Positions 7,695-12,877 of a stretch of DNA of 13,967 nt are shown here, piece by piece. The stretch lies in contig CABUDN010000060.1 of the NCBI GenBank assembly GCA_902490355.1, positions 1 to 13,967 on the forward strand, read 5' to 3'. The stretch's first letter is position 1, and every line of letters begins with the position of its first letter. The position numbers were made by a program, and so were the translations under genes. The notes below the pieces were generated by a model. That model had not been told where the DNA came from and searched no databases. It worked only from the letters and a program-made list of their open reading frames with translations. The DNA comes from an uncultured Oscillibacter sp. (GTDB lineage: Bacteria; Bacillota; Clostridia; Oscillospirales; Oscillospiraceae).

Positions 7695-7844
7695 GCGTTG
7701 AAATTGCCTGGGATGCGGGAGATTGTAAACCAGTTTTATATTGAAACACGCTACCCCTCCGATTCCTATATGCCTGTCTCTGAAGTAGAGGCACAGGATT
7801 GTATGGATGCAGCGAAGAAGCTGATGGCACTGTTGAAAGCATAG
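7695..7844 (+). pseudogene. C-terminal fragment of a HEPN-domain protein
   Basis: A 49-codon frame ends at TAG (7842-7844) and encodes LPGMREIVNQFYIETRYPSD followed by a helix ending AAKKLMALLKA. The 'FYIxTRYP' motif followed by an Ala/Glu-rich helix is the typical C-terminal half of HEPN proteins, which are often the toxin or partner of a minimal nucleotidyltransferase. An in-frame TAA lies at 7686-7688 and no start or ribosome site is present, so the N-terminal half, including the expected RxxxxH-type region, is missing. I see no frame upstream that restores it. It is read as the remains of a lost toxin-antitoxin-like locus. Confidence 0.6.
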
Positions 7845-8228
7845 TACGAGACGATTTGCGAATCGCAGCAAGGTGGCTGCCTGTCGGTGTACATCTGCAA
7901 AGAATTCTCTCACAGCGAAAATGCTGCCCGGCAGGGGTGCGGTTAAGGAGACCAACTATGGAAAGTCAATAGATAAATCTGAAAAAGTGCAGGGCGAAAA
8001 ATAGGCATAGCAAAGCAGAGCTGCTTTCGCAGCCCACCCGGAACAAGAATGAATCAAGCTAAGTCAAACGCAACATTTTTAGTGAGCAGGGTAAAGATGA
8101 CGCGGATCAGTTTATGGGCGGCATGTACTAAAAAACACCGCAAGCCATTGAAAACACTGGGTTTCAGCGTATAGAAAAGCGGATTTGCGCCAGGCTTACG
8201 CCACAGACAAAGCGCATGATAGGGTAAC
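7845..8228. other. Gene-poor stretch with decayed ORF fragments
   Basis: No credible gene is visible here. AAGGAG (7946-7951) precedes an ATG (7959) that stops after four codons (MESQ), as if a gene start had been broken. A 41-codon frame at 8049-8174 (MNQAKSNATF start) has no ribosome site. A 6-bp hairpin (AAAGCA/TGCTTT) lies at 8012-8027. A strong terminator follows at 8229, which suggests this stretch once belonged to a transcribed gene or RNA. Confidence 0.5.
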
Positions 8229-8268
8229 AAAAGGCCGACACTCACAGATTGTGGGTGCCGGCCTTTTT
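8229..8268 (+). terminator. Orphan intrinsic terminator
   Basis: AAAAGGCCG and CGGCCTTTT form the base of an 18-position stem with one mismatch, one G-T pair and a 3-base loop, ending in TTTTT (8264-8268). No intact gene ends just before it, so it probably marks the end of a lost gene or of an unrecognised small RNA. Confidence 0.75.
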
Positions 8269-8316
8269 GCGTCAAAGTATCATATCCAAGTCCTTGCAAA
8301 TTCGCACAAAAAGTAC

Positions 8317-8345
8317 TTGCCAAAGCAAAAGAAATGTGACAAAAT
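8317..8345 (+). promoter_or_regulatory. Putative sigma-A promoter of the RCC1/SLH gene
   Basis: TTGCCA (8317-8322, 5/6 to consensus) is separated by 17 bases from CAAAAT (8340-8345, 4/6). Transcription would start near 8352, giving an untranslated leader of about 105 bases that contains the purine-rich repeats at 8363-8405. Confidence 0.45.
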
Positions 8346-8362
8346 TTGTAAAGCATAGTGTC

Positions 8363-8405
8363 CCTCTGGAGGAACTACCTCTGGAGGAAATACGGCGTCC
8401 AGAGG
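8363..8405 (+). promoter_or_regulatory. 15-bp tandem repeat and complementary segment in the mRNA leader
   Basis: CCTCTGGAGGAACTA (8363-8377) is followed directly by CCTCTGGAGGAAATA (8378-8392), 14 of 15 bases identical. TCCAGAGG (8398-8405) is complementary to the CCTCTGGA of either copy. In addition, TCCTCC (8423-8428) can pair with GGAGGA (8446-8451), the true Shine-Dalgarno site, or with the GGAGGA in each repeat. The leader can thus form mutually exclusive pairings. A regulatory role is inference. Confidence 0.4.
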
Positions 8406-8457
8406 AGAAAAAGAGATATGTGTCCTCCCCTGGAATTAGGAATGAGGAGGAATTTTT

Positions 8458-10317
8458 ATGCATGCGATAAGAAGGTGGCTCTTCCTGCTGCTCTCCGCCA
8501 TTCTCTTGGTAAGCCTGTTGGCTGTCCCTGCCTCGGCAGCAAGCCAGCCCTACATCAAGCAGGTGGAGGCAGGAAAGTGGTGCTCCTGGGCTGTCACCAG
8601 TGACGGTGACCTCTACGGCTGGGGGCAGTGCAGCACTGCCAAGCTATTCAACGGCAGCACCACATCCAACACTCCCGTCAAGCTCATGTCCGGCGTCAAA
8701 TCGGTGTCGTGCAGTTCCGTGGAGAATCAGCCCACGCTCACCGTGAAAAAATACGACGACTACGGCTACGTCTCTTACGGTGCCAGACCTGGTACCGTGC
8801 TCACCATCCTCAAGGAGAACGGTGACCTCTATACCTGGGGCGACAATACTGCTTTCCAACTGGGCAAAGGCTACTATGAGGCAGAGCAGGAAAGCTATGA
8901 ACCCTACTATGTTATGAGCAACGTGGTCAAGGCCGCCACTAACGACCATTCCTGCGCGGCGGTGACTGAGGACGGTGATCTCTACTTCTGGGGTTACAAC
9001 CTGGTCTACGGCCACGGCAACAACGAGATGGAACACTACCCCGAGCCCACCGTCATCCTCACTGGCGTAAAGGACGTAGAGCTGAGCGAGTACAATGTGG
9101 TAGCCCTGAAGAACGACGGCTCCGTTTGGATGATGGGCAGCGACCGCAAAGGCTCCATGGGCTGGGACAACGGTGAGATCGGCGTCTTGGTCAACCAGAT
9201 GACCAAGGTCATGGACGGCTGCGTGGACATTGCCGCCGGTACCGGTTACACCATGGCCCTCAAGACTGACGGTACCCTCTACGGCTGGGGTGATAATACA
9301 AACGCCGCACTGGGCCTCCACTGGAATCTGACGGCGTACACCGCCACTCCCACTGTGGTTTCCACTGGCGTACGCAGTGTGGATTCCGGCAATTACAACA
9401 CCTATTTCATCAAGAACGACAACACGCTCTGGGTCGTGGGCGACGGTCAGCGGGGCCAGCGAGGCCAAGGCAACAACATGTCCTATCATGACTCTGTATC
9501 TAACACCACAAAGCTGTATCACTACTATCCGGAGCAGGTGGACAACAACGTCCACTCCGTCTCCGCCGGTGCCGCCCACGTGCTCTATCTGAAGAATGAC
9601 GGCACCATGTGGGGCTGCGGCCGTGAGGAGCAGAGCGTACACACCCTGGGACGCCAAAATGAATGGGGGGAGGTCGTCTACATTGACGGCCAGCTCAGCG
9701 GCCGCAGCGCTTACTGTTGGCGGCCTGCCCTGTGCGGCCTGTCCTACGGTTCCTATGCCGGGAAGTTTGGTCCCGTCCGGGAGGAAGTGGAACTGGTAGC
9801 TGGTTTCGCTGACATACCCGCCAACGCCTATTACCGGGATGCGGTGGAATGGGCGGTGGACAAAGAGATCACCTCCGGCACCGGCGACTACACCTTCTCT
9901 CCCAACCAGACCTGCACCCGGGCCCAGATCATGACATTCCTCTGGCGGGCAGCGGGATCCCCGGAGGCAGAACACCTCTACGGCGTGTGGGATGTCACCG
10001 CTGACAAATACTACTTTAAGGCAGTCCAGTGGGCGGCGGAGCAGGATATCATTGATCACTTCGGCAACTTTGACCCAGACGCCCCCTGCACCCGAGCCAT
10101 GGCGGTGGAGTTTATCTGGAAAGCCAACGGTGCTCAGGGCATCGCCATGGATCCCACATTTGTTGACGTGCCGCAGAACGCCTCGTACAGCATCGCAGTG
10201 GATTGGGCGGTTCTCTATGGTATCACCTCCGGCACCAGCGCCACTACATTCTCCCCGAACCAAACCTGTACCCGCGCGCAGATCGTCACGTTCCTCTACC
10301 GGGCGGATCAGATCTGA
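8458..10317 (+). CDS. Secreted RCC1-type beta-propeller protein with SLH anchor
   Basis: A 619-aa protein. The ATG at 8458 has GAGGAGG (8444-8450) 7 bases upstream. Residues 1-28 form a signal peptide (RR, LFLLLSAILLVSLLAV, ASA-A). Residues 30-440 contain seven RCC1/Alpha-tubulin-suppressor-like blades, recognised by D/N-G-x-L-Y/W-x-W/V/C-G signatures at about 49-56, 121-128, 172-179, 220-227, 271-278, 321-328 and 381-388. That is the number needed to close one propeller. Residues 447-619 hold three SLH repeats; the first and third share SPNQTCTRAQI. RCC1-fold domains in bacteria are usually protein- or ligand-binding, so a wall-bound binding protein is inferred. No catalytic motif is seen. 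The gene is monocistronic, with a promoter and a structured leader upstream and a terminator at 10351. Confidence 0.9.
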   Translation: MHAIRRWLFLLLSAILLVSLLAVPASAASQPYIKQVEAGKWCSWAVTSDGDLYGWGQCSTAKLFNGSTTSNTPVKLMSGVKSVSCSSVENQPTLTVKKYDDYGYVSYGARPGTVLTILKENGDLYTWGDNTAFQLGKGYYEAEQESYEPYYVMSNVVKAATNDHSCAAVTEDGDLYFWGYNLVYGHGNNEMEHYPEPTVILTGVKDVELSEYNVVALKNDGSVWMMGSDRKGSMGWDNGEIGVLVNQMTKVMDGCVDIAAGTGYTMALKTDGTLYGWGDNTNAALGLHWNLTAYTATPTVVSTGVRSVDSGNYNTYFIKNDNTLWVVGDGQRGQRGQGNNMSYHDSVSNTTKLYHYYPEQVDNNVHSVSAGAAHVLYLKNDGTMWGCGREEQSVHTLGRQNEWGEVVYIDGQLSGRSAYCWRPALCGLSYGSYAGKFGPVREEVELVAGFADIPANAYYRDAVEWAVDKEITSGTGDYTFSPNQTCTRAQIMTFLWRAAGSPEAEHLYGVWDVTADKYYFKAVQWAAEQDIIDHFGNFDPDAPCTRAMAVEFIWKANGAQGIAMDPTFVDVPQNASYSIAVDWAVLYGITSGTSATTFSPNQTCTRAQIVTFLYRADQI

Positions 10318-10350
10318 CAAGGTGATGCTGCTCATATAGTCAAGACAGAT

Positions 10351-10383
10351 GGGGGATTGGCGCAAAAGCCGGTCCCCCGTTTC
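10351..10383 (+). terminator. Intrinsic terminator of the RCC1/SLH gene
   Basis: GGGGGATTGGC (10351-10361) pairs fully with GCCGGTCCCCC (10368-10378), counting two G-T pairs, around a GCAAAA loop. GTTTC follows. It lies 33 bases after the TGA of the RCC1 gene. Confidence 0.75.
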
Positions 10384-10402
10384 TATATGTCACGTTATCC
10401 GC

Positions 10403-10432
10403 TTGACTGCGCAGGGGCGGCTGCGGTATTTT
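10403..10432 (+). promoter_or_regulatory. Putative promoter of the candidate structured RNA
   Basis: TTGACT (10403-10408, 5/6) and TATTTT (10427-10432, 4/6) are separated by 18 bases. The predicted start is near 10439. No ORF with a ribosome site follows for over 600 bases, so the transcript would be non-coding at least as far as 10988. Confidence 0.35.
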
Positions 10433-10438
10433 GAGGAT

Positions 10439-10988
10439 GTCAGGAACTGCGTGGATGGCTCTATGGATTGGGAGCACCGCCCAGAGAGCGCAGAGACGGA
10501 AACAGAGCCTGACCAGTTACCCTGTCTCCCGGCTTTATGACGGGCCATAAGTGCATCCGGGAATGGCGGATGGGGTATGTCTGCTGATGATAGAACGCGA
10601 TATCTACGATAGATGGGCCATGCGGAGCAGCGCGCGGGGGAGGCGTACCCCTGCCTATGCGCTTCCGCAGGAGGCCCCAGCTGTTGCCCGAATTGATGGT
10701 GTACAGTCGGCGTTTGCTGACTGGGTGCCTGCCTTTTGCCGAATGTGAAACGCTTGTCCTGCGGGCGATGGGCGGCGTAAGCGTTCCCGTGTGCTCCACG
10801 GGGTGAGGAAAACCAAGTCCGTTGCCCCGCACGAGGGCGTGGTCACGCAGCCATGTAACGCCAGCGGTATTGCGAATCATGCGGTGAAAGGGTAATTACG
10901 CCCTTTTCAATGCACAAAAGTGAAGATGCGGGCGCATCCGCGCCCATGTTTATGAGGAGTACAGCTTTTTCAAAGTTGTACTCTTTTT
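10439..10988 (+). ncRNA. Candidate large structured non-coding RNA (about 550 nt)
   Basis: The region has no credible ORF on either strand but is dense in short strong hairpins. Examples are ATCTA/TAGAT (10601-10613), CAGTCGGC/GCTGACTG with a GTTT loop (10704-10723), AACGCTT/AAGCGTT (10747-10786), CCCGTG/CACGGG (10788-10804), AAAGGG/CCCTTT (10887-10906) and GGGCGC/GCGCCC (10930-10945). It ends in an intrinsic terminator at 10957-10988. A promoter-like sequence lies at 10403-10432. Size, structure and position beside a tRNA-site scar recall the large ornate RNAs found in mobile elements (for example ROOL or GOLLD), but I cannot match it to any class by eye. The alternative is decayed DNA that happens to be GC-rich. 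The exact 5' end is uncertain. Confidence 0.4.
10957..10988 (+). terminator. Intrinsic terminator closing the structured region
   Basis: GAGTACAGC (10957-10965) pairs with GTTGTACTC (10975-10983), including one G-T pair, around a 9-base loop. TTTTT follows immediately at 10984-10988. It is a textbook terminator on the plus strand, with no protein gene before it. Confidence 0.85.
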
Positions 10989-11012
10989 CTATCCGGTTTT
11001 AAAACGACACTT

Positions 11013-11028
11013 CCTCCGCTGTCGGAGG
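11013..11028 (+). other. Hairpin upstream of the small ORF
   Basis: CCTCCG and CGGAGG form a perfect 6-bp stem with a CTGT loop, about 35 bases before the AGGAGG ribosome site at 11064. The CCTCC strand could also pair with that site, so it could affect translation; this is speculation. Confidence 0.35.
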
Positions 11029-11077
11029 GAGATTCATTCCCCATTGACCGGCAAACTCACAGTAGGAGGTGGTGCGT

Positions 11078-11182
11078 ATGCTGTATTCCCCCATTCGCGG
11101 CCCCAGGCATACACTTTCCGCAGCCCATCACCTCCAGCGGCGGGATATTTTGAATGATAAAGTCAATTTGACTTCTAGTTGA
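11078..11182 (+). CDS. Possible 34-aa small protein
   Basis: An ATG at 11078 with a full AGGAGG (11064-11069) at 8-base spacing opens a 34-codon frame (MLYSPIRGPRHTLSAAHH start) ending at TGA 11180-11182. The peptide is basic and His-rich at the start and has no recognisable domain. The last third overlaps AT-rich DNA of different character, so it could be the truncated start of a longer gene cut at a junction near 11150-11200. The ribosome site is the only positive evidence. Confidence 0.4.
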   Translation: MLYSPIRGPRHTLSAAHHLQRRDILNDKVNLTSS

Positions 11183-11209
11183 TTTGATTATGTCAAAAAA
11201 GTCAGTTTT

Positions 11210-11551
11210 TTTGATAAAGATATAGCAGTCGCCCTTATGGCGAATACGCTCAGAATGACTGCACAGAATGCTTCCCCAAGCGGTTGAAGCAAATCCGAAG
11301 TTGATGACTGTCCAGTAGCCAACACCAAGAGATACCCCAGTCCAGTCAAGGCCTTCCTGGAAGTTTCCGAAGTGTTCCCAGAAAATATTGCCCCGATCTT
11401 TAAGACCGAAAACAAACAGCACAGACATGCCAATGATGAGTGCTACTGTGAGAACAGTATCAAATTTTCTGAGGAATGCAGCTCCGTACCTGGTCAAGAA
11501 GAAAAAGAGTGCGACAGCAAACAGACTGGTGATTGCGGTATATTGCCCCCC
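11210..11551 (-). pseudogene. Internal fragment of a multi-pass membrane (transporter-like) protein
   Basis: On the minus strand an open frame runs from a TAA at 11552-11554 towards 11210. It reads as a typical membrane protein: SLFAVALFFFLTRYGA, then a second span TVLTVALIIGMSVLFVFGL, a polar loop (KDRGNIFWEHFGNFQEG), and a third span with VGYWTVINFGFASTAWG. The fragment begins abruptly behind the TAA with no start codon or ribosome site. After HKGDCYIF it changes to an AT-rich, Lys/Asp/Ile-rich tail, where homology probably ends. The frame stays open to 11057, but the tail looks like foreign sequence. The family is unknown to me. Both ends are lost, so it should be non-functional. Confidence 0.55.
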
Positions 11552-11624
11552 TTACCGCCTTGGCTGAACGCTACCTACAAGCATGAAACAGCGCCGGGTT
11601 CTCAACCGCTCTTCACCTGACACA

Positions 11625-11644
11625 GACTACTATTTGACTACTAT
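11625..11644. repeat. Paired 9-bp direct repeats, candidate integrase arm-type sites
   Basis: GACTACTAT occurs at 11625-11633 and 11636-11644, an 11-bp period. The reverse complement reads ATAGTAGTC-AA-ATAGTAGTC. This closely resembles the Tn916 DR2 arm-type sites bound by the N-terminal domain of its tyrosine integrase (core AGTAGTAAAT, from memory). The position about 120 bp inside the tRNA-site scar suits such a role. Confidence 0.45.
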
Positions 11645-11648
11645 CGGA

Positions 11649-11691
11649 AAAATCCCTGGAGGCATTGCATCGCAATGCCTCCAGGGATTTT
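11649..11691. terminator. 20-bp perfect-stem bidirectional terminator
   Basis: The stem 11649-11668 pairs without mismatch to 11672-11691, with a 3-base ATC loop, AAAA on the left and TTTT on the right. It lies between the repeat pair and the tRNA fragment. It could stop transcripts leaving the element towards the chromosome, or entering it. Confidence 0.75.
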
Positions 11692-11765
11692 CTGTAATTC
11701 TCCGCAAATCTGTCAAACCCCACAAAACCGCTGGCCTGCAACGGTTTCCCGTTTGACCGCCTGAT

Positions 11766-11812
11766 GACTCCGACTCTGTAGGCCACTGGTTCGAATCCAG
11801 CCGGGCGTACCA
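11766..11812 (+). tRNA. 3' fragment of tRNA-Arg(CCG), attachment-site scar
   Basis: The segment contains the anticodon loop CTCCGAC (11768-11774, anticodon CCG at 11770-11772), the 3' anticodon stem TCTGT, variable bases, the T arm CTGG-TTCGAAT-CCAG (11786-11800; the outermost pair A11785/C11801 is a mismatch), the 3' acceptor strand CGGGCGT, discriminator A and encoded CCA. The 5' half is absent: there is no ACGCCCG acceptor strand and no D arm in the 75 bases upstream, and the 5' anticodon stem pairs only partly. A tRNA 3' half on its own is what tyrosine-integrase elements leave at the end opposite the intact tRNA. The element would lie to the left and the chromosome to the right. Confidence 0.75.
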
Positions 11813-11848
11813 AAAGCCACCGAAAACATCAGGTTTTCGGTGGCTTTT
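11812..11848 (+). terminator. Intrinsic terminator directly after the tRNA 3' end
   Basis: AAAAGCCACCGAAAAC (11812-11827) pairs perfectly with GTTTTCGGTGGCTTTT (11833-11848) around ATCAG. It starts at the last base of CCA, so it is most simply the native terminator of the original tRNA transcript, now kept on the chromosomal side of the scar. Confidence 0.85.
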
Positions 11849-12087
11849 CTATTTTAAGCGTGCAGGGCCCTGTGAGTAGACTTCGCGAAAGAATCCTGAT
11901 ATTGCCAGAATCCTGTCTTGACGGAAATGAAGGCGGAAATCATTGCCATAGGGAACTTGTGCGCTACTTGTATTGCGCAGATGCTTTTGATACACTCAGA
12001 GCGATATCCGTTTGGCAAAAACAGTGGTGCGCGGATATGCGTTGGAATGAGACCGCAAGCAGAGAAAATGGAGATGTCCTATGATTT
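11849..12087. other. Intergenic DNA between tRNA scar and two-component genes
   Basis: I see no supported gene. One plus-strand frame (11860-12084) reads partly like protein (ELVRYLYCADAFDTLR), and another begins MKAEIIAIG at 11927, but neither has a ribosome site and both fade into non-coding sequence. The base composition is less GC-rich than the genes on either side. Confidence 0.4.
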
Positions 12088-12140
12088 TGTAAGAAAACCG
12101 TAAGGATTTTCTTGACGCTGCTGTAAGATTTCCGTGGGAT
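12088..12140 (+). promoter_or_regulatory. Direct repeats and -35-like box upstream of the response regulator
   Basis: TGTAAGAAAACCGTAAGGAT (12088-12107) and TGTAAGATTTCCGTGGGAT (12122-12140) are imperfect direct repeats 34 bp apart. TTGACG (12112-12117) lies between them. The best -10 candidate, GATACT (12138-12143), is 20 bases away, longer than usual, as often seen at activator-dependent promoters. OmpR-family regulators commonly bind such paired direct repeats, so autoregulation is plausible but not shown. Confidence 0.4.
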
Positions 12141-12169
12141 ACTGACTTTGGCTCAAGGAGGGAAGCAAT

Positions 12170-12877
12170 ATGAACGAGTGCATTCTGGTGGTGGACGACG
12201 ATGCCGAGATCGTGGGCGCCATTGCCATCACACTGGAGCGGGAAGGTTACCGGTGCCTCAAGGCCTACGACGGTCTCCAGGCTCTGGACTTGTGTCTGGA
12301 CCCGGCGGTGAAGCTGATCCTCATCGACGTGATGATGCCCCGCTTGGACGGCCTGTCCGCCCTGATGCGCATCCGGGAGAAGCGGAACCTGCCGGTGATC
12401 GTTCTCTCCGCCAAAAGTGAGGATTCTGATAAGATCCTGGGCCTTTCCATGGGAGCGGATGATTATGTCACCAAGCCCTTTAATCCCCAGGAGCTCCTGG
12501 CCCGGGTGAAAAGTCAGCTGCGCCGCTACACCCAGCTGGGAGATGTCCACGCCCAGGAGCGGGCAGGGGTGTTGGTGAACGGACGCCTCACCTACGACCC
12601 GGAGAGCCGCCAGCTCACCGCCGATGGAGAGCCGGTGCGCCTCACCGCCACGGAGACAAAGATTGTAGAGCTTCTCATGCGCTATCCCGGCCGGGTGTTC
12701 CCGGCAGAGGAGATCTACCGCCGGGTGTGGGGAGAGGAGACCACCTACGCCTGTGAGAACACAGTGATGGTGCACATCCGCCGCATTCGGGAGAAAGTGG
12801 AACTCAATCCCAAAGAGCCAGATTACATCAAGGTGGTGTGGGGAATTGGATACAAAATGGAACGACACGAACCATGA
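12170..12877 (+). CDS. OmpR/PhoB-family (VanR-like) response regulator
   Basis: A 235-aa protein. The ATG at 12170 has AAGGAGG (12155-12161) upstream at 8-base spacing. Residues 1-120 form a receiver domain with the acidic pocket D9-D10-D11, phospho-acceptor D53 in LILIDVMMPRLDG, S80 and K102 in YVTKPFNPQELL. Residues about 130-232 form a winged-helix DNA-binding domain (RLTATETKIVELLM, ENTVMVHIRRIREKVE, YIKVVWGIGYKME). All key residues are present and the length is normal for the family. It overlaps the kinase gene that follows, indicating translational coupling. The regulon is unknown; paired repeats at 12088-12140 may be its own site. Confidence 0.95.
   Translation: MNECILVVDDDAEIVGAIAITLEREGYRCLKAYDGLQALDLCLDPAVKLILIDVMMPRLDGLSALMRIREKRNLPVIVLSAKSEDSDKILGLSMGADDYVTKPFNPQELLARVKSQLRRYTQLGDVHAQERAGVLVNGRLTYDPESRQLTADGEPVRLTATETKIVELLMRYPGRVFPAEEIYRRVWGEETTYACENTVMVHIRRIREKVELNPKEPDYIKVVWGIGYKMERHEP

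Noticed and set aside
8644..10365. 573-codon minus-strand ORF opposite the RCC1 gene
   Set aside because: It is an antisense shadow; the plus strand has seven RCC1 blades and SLH repeats in frame.
10461..10880. 139-codon minus-strand ORF in the structured region
   Set aside because: It has no ribosome site, an Arg/Pro/His-rich composition typical of antisense reading, and overlaps many palindromes. It is better explained as non-coding DNA or RNA.
11613..11813. 66-codon minus-strand ORF starting MVRPAGFEP
   Set aside because: This is the familiar false protein produced by reading the complement of a tRNA 3' end; it covers the tRNA-Arg fragment and the 20-bp terminator.
11918..12103. ORF containing MKAEIIAIG, similar to the start of CinA
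   Set aside because: Only nine residues resemble CinA and the rest does not. There is no ribosome site or continuation, so chance is more likely.
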